From Streptomyces sp. WAC 01529 (lineage in GTDB: Bacteria; Actinomycetota; Actinomycetes; Streptomycetales; Streptomycetaceae): a stretch of 64,000 bases of DNA. Position 1 is the first letter of the stretch. Each line of letters begins with the position of its first letter. This document shows, in pieces, positions 1 to 7,928 of the stretch. The position numbers and the translations under genes were made by a program. The stretch is taken from NCBI RefSeq assembly GCF_003945545.1, contig NZ_CP029617.1, positions 1,933,001 to 1,997,000 of the forward strand. The letters run 5' to 3'. Under the pieces are notes generated by a model. It ran no database searches. It saw only the letters and a list, made by a program, of their open reading frames with translations, and was not told the origin of the DNA.

Positions 1-85
1 GCAGCTCACCGTCTACCAGGTCAAGGACACCACCGACCCCGCCAAGGGCTGGAAGCCCGTCAAGTCCGGCACCTACACCGGCTGA
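1..85 (+). CDS. livK: Branched-chain amino acid ABC transporter substrate-binding protein (3' end only)
   Basis: Only the last 27 codons are in the window, in the frame that ends at the TGA of 83-85. The tail has the YQVKDT...W..V style that closes periplasmic-type binding proteins. The function is inferred mainly from the livHMGF genes that follow in the same direction. In this system the lipid-anchored binding protein captures Leu/Ile/Val outside the membrane and hands them to LivHM. A strong hairpin lies between this gene and livH. Confidence 0.7.
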   Translation, partial: QLTVYQVKDTTDPAKGWKPVKSGTYTG

Positions 86-106
86 CCCACCCCCGCAGCA
101 CGACAC

Positions 107-145
107 CGCCGCGCGGGGCGCTGCCCGACAGCGCCCCGCGCGGCG
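107..145 (+). terminator. Hairpin between binding-protein gene and livH (attenuator)
   Basis: Two perfect 17-base arms (107-123 and 129-145) flank a 5-base loop, about 20 bases after the binding-protein stop codon. There is no T-run, as usual in Streptomyces. The position suggests partial termination or 3'-end protection, so that the binding protein is made in excess over the membrane and ATPase subunits. This is inference from position. Confidence 0.65.
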
Positions 146-223
146 TCACATCCGACGCGGCGACGGCCCAGCCGTCGCAGCGGTGCCGTATCCGTCGCAT
201 TCGAAGAACTCGGAGGACCTGCG

Positions 224-1153
224 GTGCACGAACTGCCGCAACAGCTGGTCAACGGCCTGCTACTGGGATCCATGTACGGCCTGATCGCCATCGGCTACAC
301 AATGGTCTACGGCATCGTCCAGCTCATCAACTTCGCCCACGGCGAGATCTTCATGGTCGGCGGCTTCGGCGCCCTCACCGTCTGGCTCTGGCTACCCGGC
401 TCCACCACCATGTGGGTGGCCATCCCCCTCATGCTCATAGGCGCCGTCATCGTCTCCACCACCATCGCCATCGGAGCCGAACGCTTCGCCTACCGGCCTC
501 TGCGCGGCGCCCCACGGCTCGCCCCGCTCATCACCGCCATCGGCCTGTCCCTCGCACTCCAGCAAGCCGTCTGGGCCTGGTACCCGCACGCCAAGTCCTC
601 CCGGACCTTCCCCGAGATCCCCGGCGACTCCATCCACATCGGCAGCGTCACCATCCAGCCCGGCGACCTCTTCCTCGTCGCCGCCGCGCCGATCTGCATG
701 TTCGCCCTCGGCTGGTTCGTCATGAAGACCCGCGTCGGCCGCGGCATGCAAGCCACCGCGCAAGACCCCGACACAGCCAAACTCATGGGCGTCAACACCG
801 ACCGCGTCATCGTCGTCGCCTTCGCCCTCGGCGCCGCCTTCGCCGGCATCGCCGCCGTCGCCTACGGCTTCCGCTACGGCGAAGTCAACTTCCGCATGGG
901 CTTCCTCTGGGGCCTCAAGGCCTTCACCGCCGCCGTCCTCGGCGGCATCGGCAACATCTACGGAGCCATGATCGGCGGACTCGTCCTCGGCGTCGCCGAA
1001 GCCATGGCCACCGCCTACATGAACGACATCCCCGGCATGGACAAGCTCGGCGGCCAGTCCTGGGCCGATGTCTGGGCGTTCGTACTCCTCATCGTCGTCC
1101 TCCTCGTCAGGCCGCAAGGCCTCCTCGGCGAGCGCGTCGCGGACAGGGCGTGA
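224..1153 (+). CDS. livH: Branched-chain amino acid ABC transporter permease LivH
   Basis: This 309-residue integral membrane protein is one of the two channel subunits for Leu/Ile/Val uptake. The GTG start at 224 follows a GGAGG at 212-216. The N-terminus (LLLGSMYGLIAIGYTMVYG) is the classical LivH signature, followed by INFAHGE. The conserved permease loop appears near residues 170-190 (G.GMQATAQDPDTAKLMGV). About eight hydrophobic segments can be seen and the length is normal for the family. It leads the livHMGF block and ends five bases before the livM ATG. Confidence 0.96.
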   Translation: MHELPQQLVNGLLLGSMYGLIAIGYTMVYGIVQLINFAHGEIFMVGGFGALTVWLWLPGSTTMWVAIPLMLIGAVIVSTTIAIGAERFAYRPLRGAPRLAPLITAIGLSLALQQAVWAWYPHAKSSRTFPEIPGDSIHIGSVTIQPGDLFLVAAAPICMFALGWFVMKTRVGRGMQATAQDPDTAKLMGVNTDRVIVVAFALGAAFAGIAAVAYGFRYGEVNFRMGFLWGLKAFTAAVLGGIGNIYGAMIGGLVLGVAEAMATAYMNDIPGMDKLGGQSWADVWAFVLLIVVLLVRPQGLLGERVADRA

Positions 1154-1158
1154 CCACC

Positions 1159-3003
1159 ATGACCACACACACCACAGCGGCCGACAACACCCGCCCGCAC
1201 AAGGAGAACGCCCCCCAAGGCCTCCTCCCCCTCCCCACCGGCCCCGCCCGCGCCATGGCCACCGGCGGCGGCGCACTCACCGTCGTCTCCGCCTTCCTCG
1301 CCTGGACCTGGACCGCCGCCTTCCCCGGCGACCTCACCGTCTACGGCTACCCGGGCGGGCTCCAGTGGCTCGTCCTCATCACCGGCGCCCTCACCACCCT
1401 CCTCGGCCTCGCCTCCTACGGCATCAAGGGCGTACGGGCGATCGCCCCCGGCAACGCCGACGCCGCCCTCAAGTACGCGGCCCTCGCCGCCTTCGCCACC
1501 GCCTGGTACACGATCCTCGCGATCAGCACCAAACTCGGCGGACTCGCCAACCTGGAACCGGGCGGCTGGATCGTCGCCGTCGCCACCCTCACCGCCCTCA
1601 CCGGCGCCCTCGCCCTGCCCTTCCAACGGCCCCAGACCTACCCGGTCGACCCCGAGGACACCGGCTGGGAGCAGTTCAAGCACCGCCTGCGCAACGGCCT
1701 CATCACCACCAAGGGCGCCTTCGCCGCCGAGCCGCCGCCCACCCCGCGCAAGCTCCCCGACTACGTCGAGATCCTCGCCATCGTCGCGGCCCTCGCCACC
1801 GGCCTGCTCGTCTTCACCTACGGGATCGGCACCGAGTACGACGAACTCTTCATCGGGTTCCTCATCTCCGTCGCCCTCGGCTTCGCCGCACTCTCCAAAG
1901 CCGGCGTCGTCGCCCAGATCTCCGTCTACACCGCGCGCCACCGCAACATCACCCTCATCGGCGCCTTCCTCGCCGCCGCCGCCTTCCCCTTCACCCAGAA
2001 CGACGACCAGTACGCCACCATCGGCGTCTACATCCTCATCTTCGCCACCGTCGCCCTGGGCCTGAACATCGTCGTAGGACTCGCGGGCCTCCTCGACCTC
2101 GGATACGTCGCCTTCCTCGGCGTCGGCGCCTACGCGGCGTCCATGGTCTCGGGATCCCCCTCCTCCCCCTTCGACGTCCACCTCCCCTTCTGGGCCGCCA
2201 TCCTCGTCGGCGCGGCCGCCTCCCTCGTCTTCGGCGTCATCATCGGCGCCCCCACCCTGCGACTGCGCGGCGACTACCTCGCCATCGTCACCCTCGGCTT
2301 CGGCGAGATCTTCCGCCTCGTCGCCATGAACAGCGACGGCGCCTCCGGACCCGACATCACCAACGGGTCCAACGGCATCTCCTCAATCCCGAACCTGAAG
2401 ATCTTCGGCTTCGACTTCGGGCTCGAACACAGCATCCTCGGCTTCTCCATCGGCCGCTTCGCCAACTACTTCTTCCTGATGCTGCTCATCACCCTCGTCG
2501 TCGTCCTCGTCTTCCGCCGCAGCGGCGACTCCCGCATCGGCCGCGCCTGGGTCGCCATCCGCGAGGACGAGACAGCGGCACTCGCCATGGGCATCAACGG
2601 ATTCCGCGTCAAACTCATCGCCTTCGCCCTCGGCGCCGCACTCGCCGGACTCGCGGGCACCGTCCAGGCCCACGTCACCTACACCGTGACACCCGAGCAG
2701 TACCAGTTCGCCAACACCGTCCCGCCCAACTCCGCGTTCCTCCTCGCGGCCGTCGTCCTCGGCGGCATGGGCACCATCAGCGGACCCCTCGTCGGCGCCG
2801 CGCTGCTCTACCTCATCCCCAACAAGCTCGCCTTCCTCGGCGACTACCAGCTCTTCGCCTTCGGCCTCGCCCTCGTGCTCCTCATGCGCTTCCGCCCCGA
2901 AGGCCTCATCCCCAACCGCCGCCGCCAACTCGAGTTCCACGAAGCCGAACTCGCACCCGGCGAGACGCCGCCACCCGCAGTCCTCAGCAAGACAGGGGCC
3001 TGA
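1159..3003 (+). CDS. livM: Branched-chain amino acid ABC transporter permease LivM
   Basis: This is the second channel subunit, 614 residues with the ATG at 1159. A GTG at 1150 overlapping the livH stop is possible, but the purine-rich GGACAGGG at 1141-1148 is better spaced for 1159. It is long for LivM. The N-terminal ~200 residues form extra membrane segments (residues ~20-190). The conserved LivM core follows, with LNIVVGLAGLLDLGYVAF and TLRLRGDYLAIVTLGFGEI, and the permease loop RIGRAWVAIREDE near residue 460. Extended LivM proteins are common in actinobacteria. livG starts two bases after its stop. Confidence 0.95.
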   Translation: MTTHTTAADNTRPHKENAPQGLLPLPTGPARAMATGGGALTVVSAFLAWTWTAAFPGDLTVYGYPGGLQWLVLITGALTTLLGLASYGIKGVRAIAPGNADAALKYAALAAFATAWYTILAISTKLGGLANLEPGGWIVAVATLTALTGALALPFQRPQTYPVDPEDTGWEQFKHRLRNGLITTKGAFAAEPPPTPRKLPDYVEILAIVAALATGLLVFTYGIGTEYDELFIGFLISVALGFAALSKAGVVAQISVYTARHRNITLIGAFLAAAAFPFTQNDDQYATIGVYILIFATVALGLNIVVGLAGLLDLGYVAFLGVGAYAASMVSGSPSSPFDVHLPFWAAILVGAAASLVFGVIIGAPTLRLRGDYLAIVTLGFGEIFRLVAMNSDGASGPDITNGSNGISSIPNLKIFGFDFGLEHSILGFSIGRFANYFFLMLLITLVVVLVFRRSGDSRIGRAWVAIREDETAALAMGINGFRVKLIAFALGAALAGLAGTVQAHVTYTVTPEQYQFANTVPPNSAFLLAAVVLGGMGTISGPLVGAALLYLIPNKLAFLGDYQLFAFGLALVLLMRFRPEGLIPNRRRQLEFHEAELAPGETPPPAVLSKTGA

Positions 3004-3005
3004 CC

Positions 3006-3827
3006 ATGACCACCGACACCACCGCACAGGGCCCCGCCCCCACCACCCCCGCCGGAGAGACCGTCCTCGACGCCCGCGGCGTCACCATGCGCTTCGGCGG
3101 CCTCACCGCCGTACGATCCGTCGACCTCACCGTCAACACCGGCGAAATCGTCGGCCTCATCGGCCCCAACGGCGCGGGCAAGACCACCTTCTTCAACTGC
3201 CTCACCGGCCTCTACGTCCCCACAGAAGGCGAAGTCCGGTACAAGGGCGACATCCTGCCCGCCAAATCCTTCAAGGTCACCGCCGCGGGCATCGCCCGCA
3301 CCTTCCAGAACATCCGGCTCTTCGCCAACATGACCGTCCTGGAGAACGTCCTCGTCGGCCGCCACACCCGCACCAAGGAAGGCCTCTGGTCAGCCCTCCT
3401 CCGCGGCCCCGGCTTCCACCGGGCCGAAGCGGCCTCCAAGGCCCGCGCCATGGAACTCCTGGAATTCGTCGGCCTCGCCGACAAGGCCGAACACCTCTCC
3501 AGGAACCTCCCCTACGGCGAACAACGCAAGCTGGAGATCGCCCGAGCCCTCGCCAGCGAACCCGGCCTGCTCCTCCTGGACGAACCCACCGCCGGCATGA
3601 ACCCCCAGGAGACCCGCGCCACCGAAGAACTCGTCCTCGCCATCCGCGACATGGGCATCGCCGTCCTCGTCATCGAGCACGACATGCGCTTCATCTTCAA
3701 CCTCTGCGACCGCGTCGCCGTCCTCGTCCAGGGCGAGAAACTCGTCGAAGGATCCAGCGAAACGGTCCAGCAGGACGACCGCGTCATCGCCGCCTACCTC
3801 GGCGAACCTTTCGAGGAGAACAACTGA
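3006..3827 (+). CDS. livG: Branched-chain amino acid ABC transporter ATPase LivG
   Basis: A 273-residue cytoplasmic ATPase that energises LivHM together with LivF. Walker A is GPNGAGKTT near residue 55, and the LivG marker FQNIRLF follows at ~100. The signature motif is degenerate, as normal in LivG (LPYGEQRKLEIARAL), then Walker B LLLLDEPTAGMNP and the switch histidine in IEHDM. The ATG at 3006 is two bases after the livM stop. The N-terminal ~20 residues (Thr/Pro/Ala-rich) look like a linker. The stop overlaps the livF start by one base, so the two are translationally coupled. Confidence 0.96.
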   Translation: MTTDTTAQGPAPTTPAGETVLDARGVTMRFGGLTAVRSVDLTVNTGEIVGLIGPNGAGKTTFFNCLTGLYVPTEGEVRYKGDILPAKSFKVTAAGIARTFQNIRLFANMTVLENVLVGRHTRTKEGLWSALLRGPGFHRAEAASKARAMELLEFVGLADKAEHLSRNLPYGEQRKLEIARALASEPGLLLLDEPTAGMNPQETRATEELVLAIRDMGIAVLVIEHDMRFIFNLCDRVAVLVQGEKLVEGSSETVQQDDRVIAAYLGEPFEENN

Positions 3828-4543
3828 TGACCGCACTCCTTGAGGTCGAGGACCTCCGCGTCGCCTACGGCAAGATCGAAGCCGTCAAAGGCATCTCCTT
3901 CACCGTCGAGGCGGGCAAAGTCGTCACCCTCATCGGCACCAACGGCGCGGGAAAAACCACCACCCTGCGCACCCTCTCCGGCCTCCTCAAGCCGGTCAGC
4001 GGCTCGATCAAATTCAACGGCAAGACGCTGCGCAAATACCGCGCCGACCAAATAGTCTCGCTCGGCCTCGCACACTCCCCCGAAGGCCGCCACATCTTCC
4101 CCCGCATGACCATCGAGGACAACCTCCGCCTCGGCGCCTACCTCCGCTCCGACAAAACAGGCATCGAAAAGGACATCACCCGCGCCTACGACCTCTTCCC
4201 CATCCTCGGAGAACGCCGCAAACAAGCCGCGGGCACCCTCTCCGGCGGCGAACAACAAATGCTCGCCATGGGCCGCGCCCTCATGTCCCAGCCCAAACTC
4301 CTCATGCTCGACGAACCCTCCATGGGCCTCTCGCCGATCATGATGCAGAAAATCATGGCGACCATCGCCGAACTGAAAGCCGGCGGCACGACGATCCTCC
4401 TCGTCGAACAGAACGCCCAGGCCGCGCTCTCCCTCGCCGACGAGGGCCACGTCATGGAAGTCGGCAAGATCGTCCTCTCCGGCTCGGGGGGTGACCTCCT
4501 CCACGACGAATCCGTGCGGAAGGCGTACCTCGGCGAGGACTGA
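3827..4543 (+). CDS. livF: Branched-chain amino acid ABC transporter ATPase LivF
   Basis: The second ATPase, 238 residues and normal for LivF. Walker A is GTNGAGKTTTLRTLSGLL, the LivF-specific SPEGRHIFPRMTIEDNL follows at ~85, the ABC signature is LSGGEQQMLAMGRAL, and Walker B is LLMLDEPSMGLSP. The switch region is VEQN, typical of LivF. The ATG shares its A with the livG TGA. It is the last gene of the operon and is followed at once by a long terminator hairpin. Confidence 0.96.
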   Translation: MTALLEVEDLRVAYGKIEAVKGISFTVEAGKVVTLIGTNGAGKTTTLRTLSGLLKPVSGSIKFNGKTLRKYRADQIVSLGLAHSPEGRHIFPRMTIEDNLRLGAYLRSDKTGIEKDITRAYDLFPILGERRKQAAGTLSGGEQQMLAMGRALMSQPKLLMLDEPSMGLSPIMMQKIMATIAELKAGGTTILLVEQNAQAALSLADEGHVMEVGKIVLSGSGGDLLHDESVRKAYLGED

Positions 4544-4560
4544 GCCCCCTTTCCATACGG

Positions 4561-4602
4561 GACGAGGCCCGCACCCCGACTTCGGGGGTGCGGGCCTCGT
4601 CG
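4561..4602. terminator. Terminator between livF and pdtaR
   Basis: Perfect 17-bp arms (4561-4577 and 4586-4602) around a short loop lie 18 bases after the livF stop. The hairpin sits between convergent genes and can serve both strands, because pdtaR ends at 4634 on the other strand. A short TACG tandem repeat (4604-4619) follows it. Confidence 0.85.
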
Positions 4603-4633
4603 TACCTACGTACGTACGTATGGGCGCTCCGGG

Positions 4634-5293
4634 CTAACCCTTCGCCGCCTTCTTCTCCTCGGCGTCCTCGATGACCGCCTCCGCCACCTGCTGCATCGAC
4701 AGGCGGCGGTCCATCGACGTCTTCTGGATCCACCGGAACGCGGCGGGCTCGGTGAGGCCGTACTCGGTCTGGAGGATCGACTTCGCGCGATCCACCAGCT
4801 TCCGCGTCTCCAGGCGCTGGGAGAGGTCCGCGACCTCCTTCTCCAGCGTCTTCAGCTCCGTGAACCGCGAGACGGCCATCTCGATCGCCGGCACGACGTC
4901 ACTCTTGCTGAACGGCTTCACGAGATACGCCATCGCACCGGCGTCCCGCGCCCTCTCCACGAGGTCGCGCTGCGAGAACGCGGTCAGCATGAGCACCGGG
5001 GCGATGGACTCCTCGGCGATCTTCTCCGCCGCGGAGATGCCGTCGAGGACGGGCATCTTCACGTCGAGGATCACCAGGTCCGGCTTGTGCTCGCGGGCCA
5101 GCTCGACGGCCTTCTCCCCGTCACCGGCCTCGCCCACGACGCTGTAGCCCTCTTCCTCCAGCATCTCTTTGAGGTCGAGCCGGATCAGGGCCTCGTCCTC
5201 GGCGATGACGACGCGGGTCGTCAGCGGCGGCACGTGCGACTTGTCGTCGTCGGACACGTCGTCTGCGGGCTGGGGCGACTCGGGGGCGGTCAC
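4634..5293 (-). CDS. pdtaR: ANTAR-domain response regulator PdtaR
   Basis: A 219-residue two-component regulator that acts on RNA instead of DNA. The receiver domain (~25-145) has the acidic pocket VVIAEDEALIRLD, the phospho-acceptor Asp in LVILDVKMP, and the conserved YLVKPF lysine. A short coiled helix follows (TLEKEVADLSQRLETRK). The C-terminal ANTAR domain (~160-210) has the three-helix pattern with TEPAAFRWIQKTSMDRR. In actinobacteria PdtaR is phosphorylated by the histidine kinase PdtaS, and ANTAR proteins bind tandem hexaloop hairpins to relieve termination. No PdtaS gene is in the window. The start is GTG at 5293 with AGGAG just upstream. Confidence 0.93.
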   Translation of the reverse strand: MTAPESPQPADDVSDDDKSHVPPLTTRVVIAEDEALIRLDLKEMLEEEGYSVVGEAGDGEKAVELAREHKPDLVILDVKMPVLDGISAAEKIAEESIAPVLMLTAFSQRDLVERARDAGAMAYLVKPFSKSDVVPAIEMAVSRFTELKTLEKEVADLSQRLETRKLVDRAKSILQTEYGLTEPAAFRWIQKTSMDRRLSMQQVAEAVIEDAEEKKAAKG

Positions 5294-5384
5294 GGGGGCT
5301 CCTCGTTATGGCAGGTGCGCTGCCCTAGCAGGGTACCTAGCTGCGGTGGCACGCGGTGACCCGGTACACTTCCGGCAGCGCCTG

Positions 5385-5467
5385 GCCGGGTTGGTGGAAC
5401 GGTATACACGGAGGTCTCAAACACCTCTGCCTGAGAGGGCTTGCGGGTTCGAATCCCGCACCCGGCA
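5385..5467 (+). tRNA. tRNA-Leu (anticodon CAA)
   Basis: An 83-base class II tRNA. The seven-base acceptor arms pair perfectly (5385-5391 with 5460-5466). The anticodon arm is GAGGT-CTCAAAC-ACCTC, which gives anticodon CAA for UUG leucine codons. The variable arm is long, as expected for Leu, and the T-loop is GTTCGAATC. CCA is not encoded: CCT follows. A TACACT at 5365-5370 could be the -10 element. This is not bldA, whose anticodon is UAA. Confidence 0.96.
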
Positions 5468-5475
5468 CCTTTCAG

Positions 5476-5514
5476 AAAAGCGGAGGTCCACGTTCTCGTG
5501 GATCTCCGCTTTTT
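5476..5514 (+). terminator. Terminator of the tRNA-Leu gene
   Basis: Arms 5476-5492 and 5497-5513 pair over 17 bases with a single G-T wobble around a 4-base loop. They end in a T-run, so this is a canonical intrinsic terminator nine bases behind the tRNA. It separates the tRNA from the endonuclease gene. Confidence 0.9.
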
Positions 5515-5552
5515 GTTACACACGGCCATGTTCAGCGACACAGAGTTGCCGC

Positions 5553-6341
5553 ATGAACTTCCATAGCACTGAAGTACGACAGAAGGCGCTCACACTGCTG
5601 CGCGGCGGCGCGAGGAACGCTCAGGTCGCGCGCGAACTGAACGTCCCACTTGGCACCATCGGCTACTGGAAGCACATGGACCGAGCCAAGCGGGGTGAGT
5701 GCCCAGGGCGACACGACCCGAAGTGCCCACGCTGTGATGGCCGCGAGCTCGACGAAGCCGCGTACTCGTATCTACTGGGTCTCTATCTCGGCGACGGACA
5801 CATCATCCGATACTCCGCCCACCGCGTCCCGAGCCTGATGATCGTCTGCGCCGAGGCGTGGCAGGGGCTCATGGATCTCTGCGAAGCAGCGATGCGCACG
5901 GTGTTCCCCGACAACTCGGTCTGCCGCGTTCGCCGGACCGGCTGTCGCAACGTGAAGGTCTACTCGAACCACCTGTGGTGCATGTTCCCCCAGCACGGCC
6001 CCGGCAAGAAGCACGACCGCAAGATCGCCCTCGAACCCTGGCAGCAGACAATCGTTGACGCCCACCCCTGGGACCTCCTCCGAGGCCTGGTCCACTCCGA
6101 CGGCTGCCGTATCACGAACTGGACGACCCGCATCGTCGGCGGGGAACGCAAGCGCTACGAATACCCCAGGTACTTCTTCACCAACGTGTCCGACGACATC
6201 CGTCAGCTCTACACCGACACCCTCGACCGGCTCGGCATCGAATGGACACACTGCACCCGCCACGGCAACCCGTACAACATCTCCGTCGCCCGCAAAGCCT
6301 CCGTAGCCCTCATGGACGCCCACATCGGCCCCAAGCACTGA
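5553..6341 (+). CDS. Free-standing LAGLIDADG-type homing endonuclease with N-terminal HTH
   Basis: A 262-residue protein. Residues ~1-45 form a resolvase-like helix-turn-helix (QVARELNVPLGTIGYWK). A small Cys/His cluster follows at ~50-65 (CPGRH, CPRC). Two LAGLIDADG-like helices come next, LLGLYLGDG (74-82) and LLRGLVHSDG (175-184). Their terminal acidic residues Asp81 and Asp183 are the expected metal ligands of a single-chain endonuclease. The ATG at 5553 is the only sensible start; the ribosome-binding site is weak. It stands between the tRNA-Leu terminator and the convergent pyk gene and is not inside an intron or intein that I can see. Codon use is less GC-extreme than its neighbours, consistent with transfer. 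Activity is inference; it could instead act as a DNA-binding regulator. Confidence 0.75.
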   Translation: MNFHSTEVRQKALTLLRGGARNAQVARELNVPLGTIGYWKHMDRAKRGECPGRHDPKCPRCDGRELDEAAYSYLLGLYLGDGHIIRYSAHRVPSLMIVCAEAWQGLMDLCEAAMRTVFPDNSVCRVRRTGCRNVKVYSNHLWCMFPQHGPGKKHDRKIALEPWQQTIVDAHPWDLLRGLVHSDGCRITNWTTRIVGGERKRYEYPRYFFTNVSDDIRQLYTDTLDRLGIEWTHCTRHGNPYNISVARKASVALMDAHIGPKH

Positions 6342-6356
6342 CCCAACCGCCGGAGG

Positions 6357-7793
6357 CTACTCGTGGTCCCCGCTCTCGCCGATGCGATGCACCCGTACCA
6401 GGTTGGTCGAGCCCGAGACCCCCGGCGGGGAGCCCGCCGTGATGACGACCACGTCGCCCTTCTCGCAGCGGCCGATCTTCAGGAGCAGCTCGTCGACCTG
6501 GTCGACCATCGCGTCGGTGGATTCGACGTGCGGGCCGAGGAAGGTCTCCACGCCCCAGGTGAGGTTCAGCTGGGAGCGGGTGGCCTTGTCGGGGGTGAAG
6601 GCGAGGAGGGGGATGGGTGAGCGGTAGCGGGAGAGGCGGCGGACGGTGTCGCCGGACTGGGTGAAGGCGACGAGGAATTTCGCGCCGAGGAAGTCGCCCA
6701 TTTCGGCGGCGGCCCGGGCGACGGCGCCGCCTTGGGTGCGGGGCTTGTTCCGCTCGGTGAGGGCCGGGAGGCCTTTCGCGAGGATGTCCTCTTCCGCCGC
6801 TTCGACGATGCGGCCCATGGTGCGGACGGTCTCGACGGGGTATTTGCCGACGCTGGTCTCGCCGGAGAGCATGACGGCGTCGGTGCCGTCGATGACGGCG
6901 TTGGCGACATCGCTTGCCTCGGCCCTCGTGGGCCGGGAGTTGTCGATCATCGAGTCGAGCATCTGGGTGGCGACGATGACGGGTTTGGCGTTGCGCTTGG
7001 CGAGTTTGATGGTGCGCTTCTGGACGATGGGGACTTGTTCGAGGGGCATTTCGACGCCGAGGTCGCCGCGGGCGACCATGATGCCGTCGAAGGCGGCGAC
7101 GATGTCCTCGATGTTCTCGACCGCCTGGGGCTTTTCGACCTTGGCGATGACGGGCAGGCGGCGGCCCTCTTCGTCCATGATGCGGTGGACGTCTTCGATG
7201 TCGCGTCCGCTGCGGACGAAGGAGAGGGCGATGACGTCGAATCCGGTGCCGAGGGCCCAGCGGAGGTCGGCCTCGTCCTTGTCGGAGAGGGCGGGGACGG
7301 AGACGGCGACGCCGGGGAGGTTGAGGCCCTTGTGGTCGGAGACCATGCCGCCTTCGACGACGGTGGTGGTGACGCGCGGGCCGTCGACGGCGGTGACCTC
7401 GAGGGTGACCTTGCCGTCGTCGACGAGGATGCGTTCGCCGGTGGTGACGTCCTGGGCGAGGCCGCTGTAGGTGGTGCCGCAGTGTTGGCGGTCGCCTTCT
7501 ACGTCTTTTTCGACGGTGATGGTGAAGGTGTCGCCGCGTTCAAGGAGTACGGGGCCTTCGCGGAAGCGGCCGAGACGGATCTTCGGGCCTTGAAGGTCGG
7601 CGAGGATGCCGACGCTGCGGCCGGTCTCTTCGGAGGCCTTGCGCACGCGCTGGTAGCGCTCCTCGTGGTCGGCGTGGGTGCCGTGGCTGAGGTTGAAGCG
7701 TGCGACGTCCATACCGGCTTCGACCAGTGCTTTGATCTGGTCGTACGAGTCGGTGGCGGGTCCCAGGGTGCAGACGATTTTTGCTCGGCGCAT
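6357..7793 (-). CDS. pyk: Pyruvate kinase
   Basis: Catalyses phosphoenolpyruvate + ADP to pyruvate + ATP, the last step of glycolysis, in the cytoplasm. 478 residues, normal for the family. The N-terminus RRAKIVCTLGPAT and FNLSHGTH are diagnostic. Later motifs are KVEKPQAVENIEDI, the metal/substrate motif MVARGDLGVE, and MLDSMIDNSRPTRAEASDVANA. The C-terminal allosteric domain ends with VITAGSPPG. The gene converges with the endonuclease gene, 15 bases apart. It appears to be transcribed leaderless from a -10 box six bases before the ATG. Streptomyces usually carry two pyk genes; the second is not here. Confidence 0.97.
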   Translation of the reverse strand: MRRAKIVCTLGPATDSYDQIKALVEAGMDVARFNLSHGTHADHEERYQRVRKASEETGRSVGILADLQGPKIRLGRFREGPVLLERGDTFTITVEKDVEGDRQHCGTTYSGLAQDVTTGERILVDDGKVTLEVTAVDGPRVTTTVVEGGMVSDHKGLNLPGVAVSVPALSDKDEADLRWALGTGFDVIALSFVRSGRDIEDVHRIMDEEGRRLPVIAKVEKPQAVENIEDIVAAFDGIMVARGDLGVEMPLEQVPIVQKRTIKLAKRNAKPVIVATQMLDSMIDNSRPTRAEASDVANAVIDGTDAVMLSGETSVGKYPVETVRTMGRIVEAAEEDILAKGLPALTERNKPRTQGGAVARAAAEMGDFLGAKFLVAFTQSGDTVRRLSRYRSPIPLLAFTPDKATRSQLNLTWGVETFLGPHVESTDAMVDQVDELLLKIGRCEKGDVVVITAGSPPGVSGSTNLVRVHRIGESGDHE

Positions 7794-7799
7794 GGTTCG

Positions 7800-7805
7800 A
7801 GCCTA
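7800..7805 (-). promoter_or_regulatory. -10 element for a leaderless pyk transcript
   Basis: On the minus strand TAGGCT (fits TANNNT) ends exactly six bases before the pyk ATG, the spacing expected when transcription starts at the start codon. There is no Shine-Dalgarno sequence between. The -35 region is not convincing. Confidence 0.45.
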
Positions 7806-7928
7806 GGGCTTACCGGTGGGTAGAGAATTGGTTCGTCGTGACTACTCAACAACCTTTGCGTGAAGGGCTATTGACAAGTGTTGAAGTGTGCGGGGCGTCG
7901 CTCCGATGAGCGGTTTTCCGGGCGGGGC

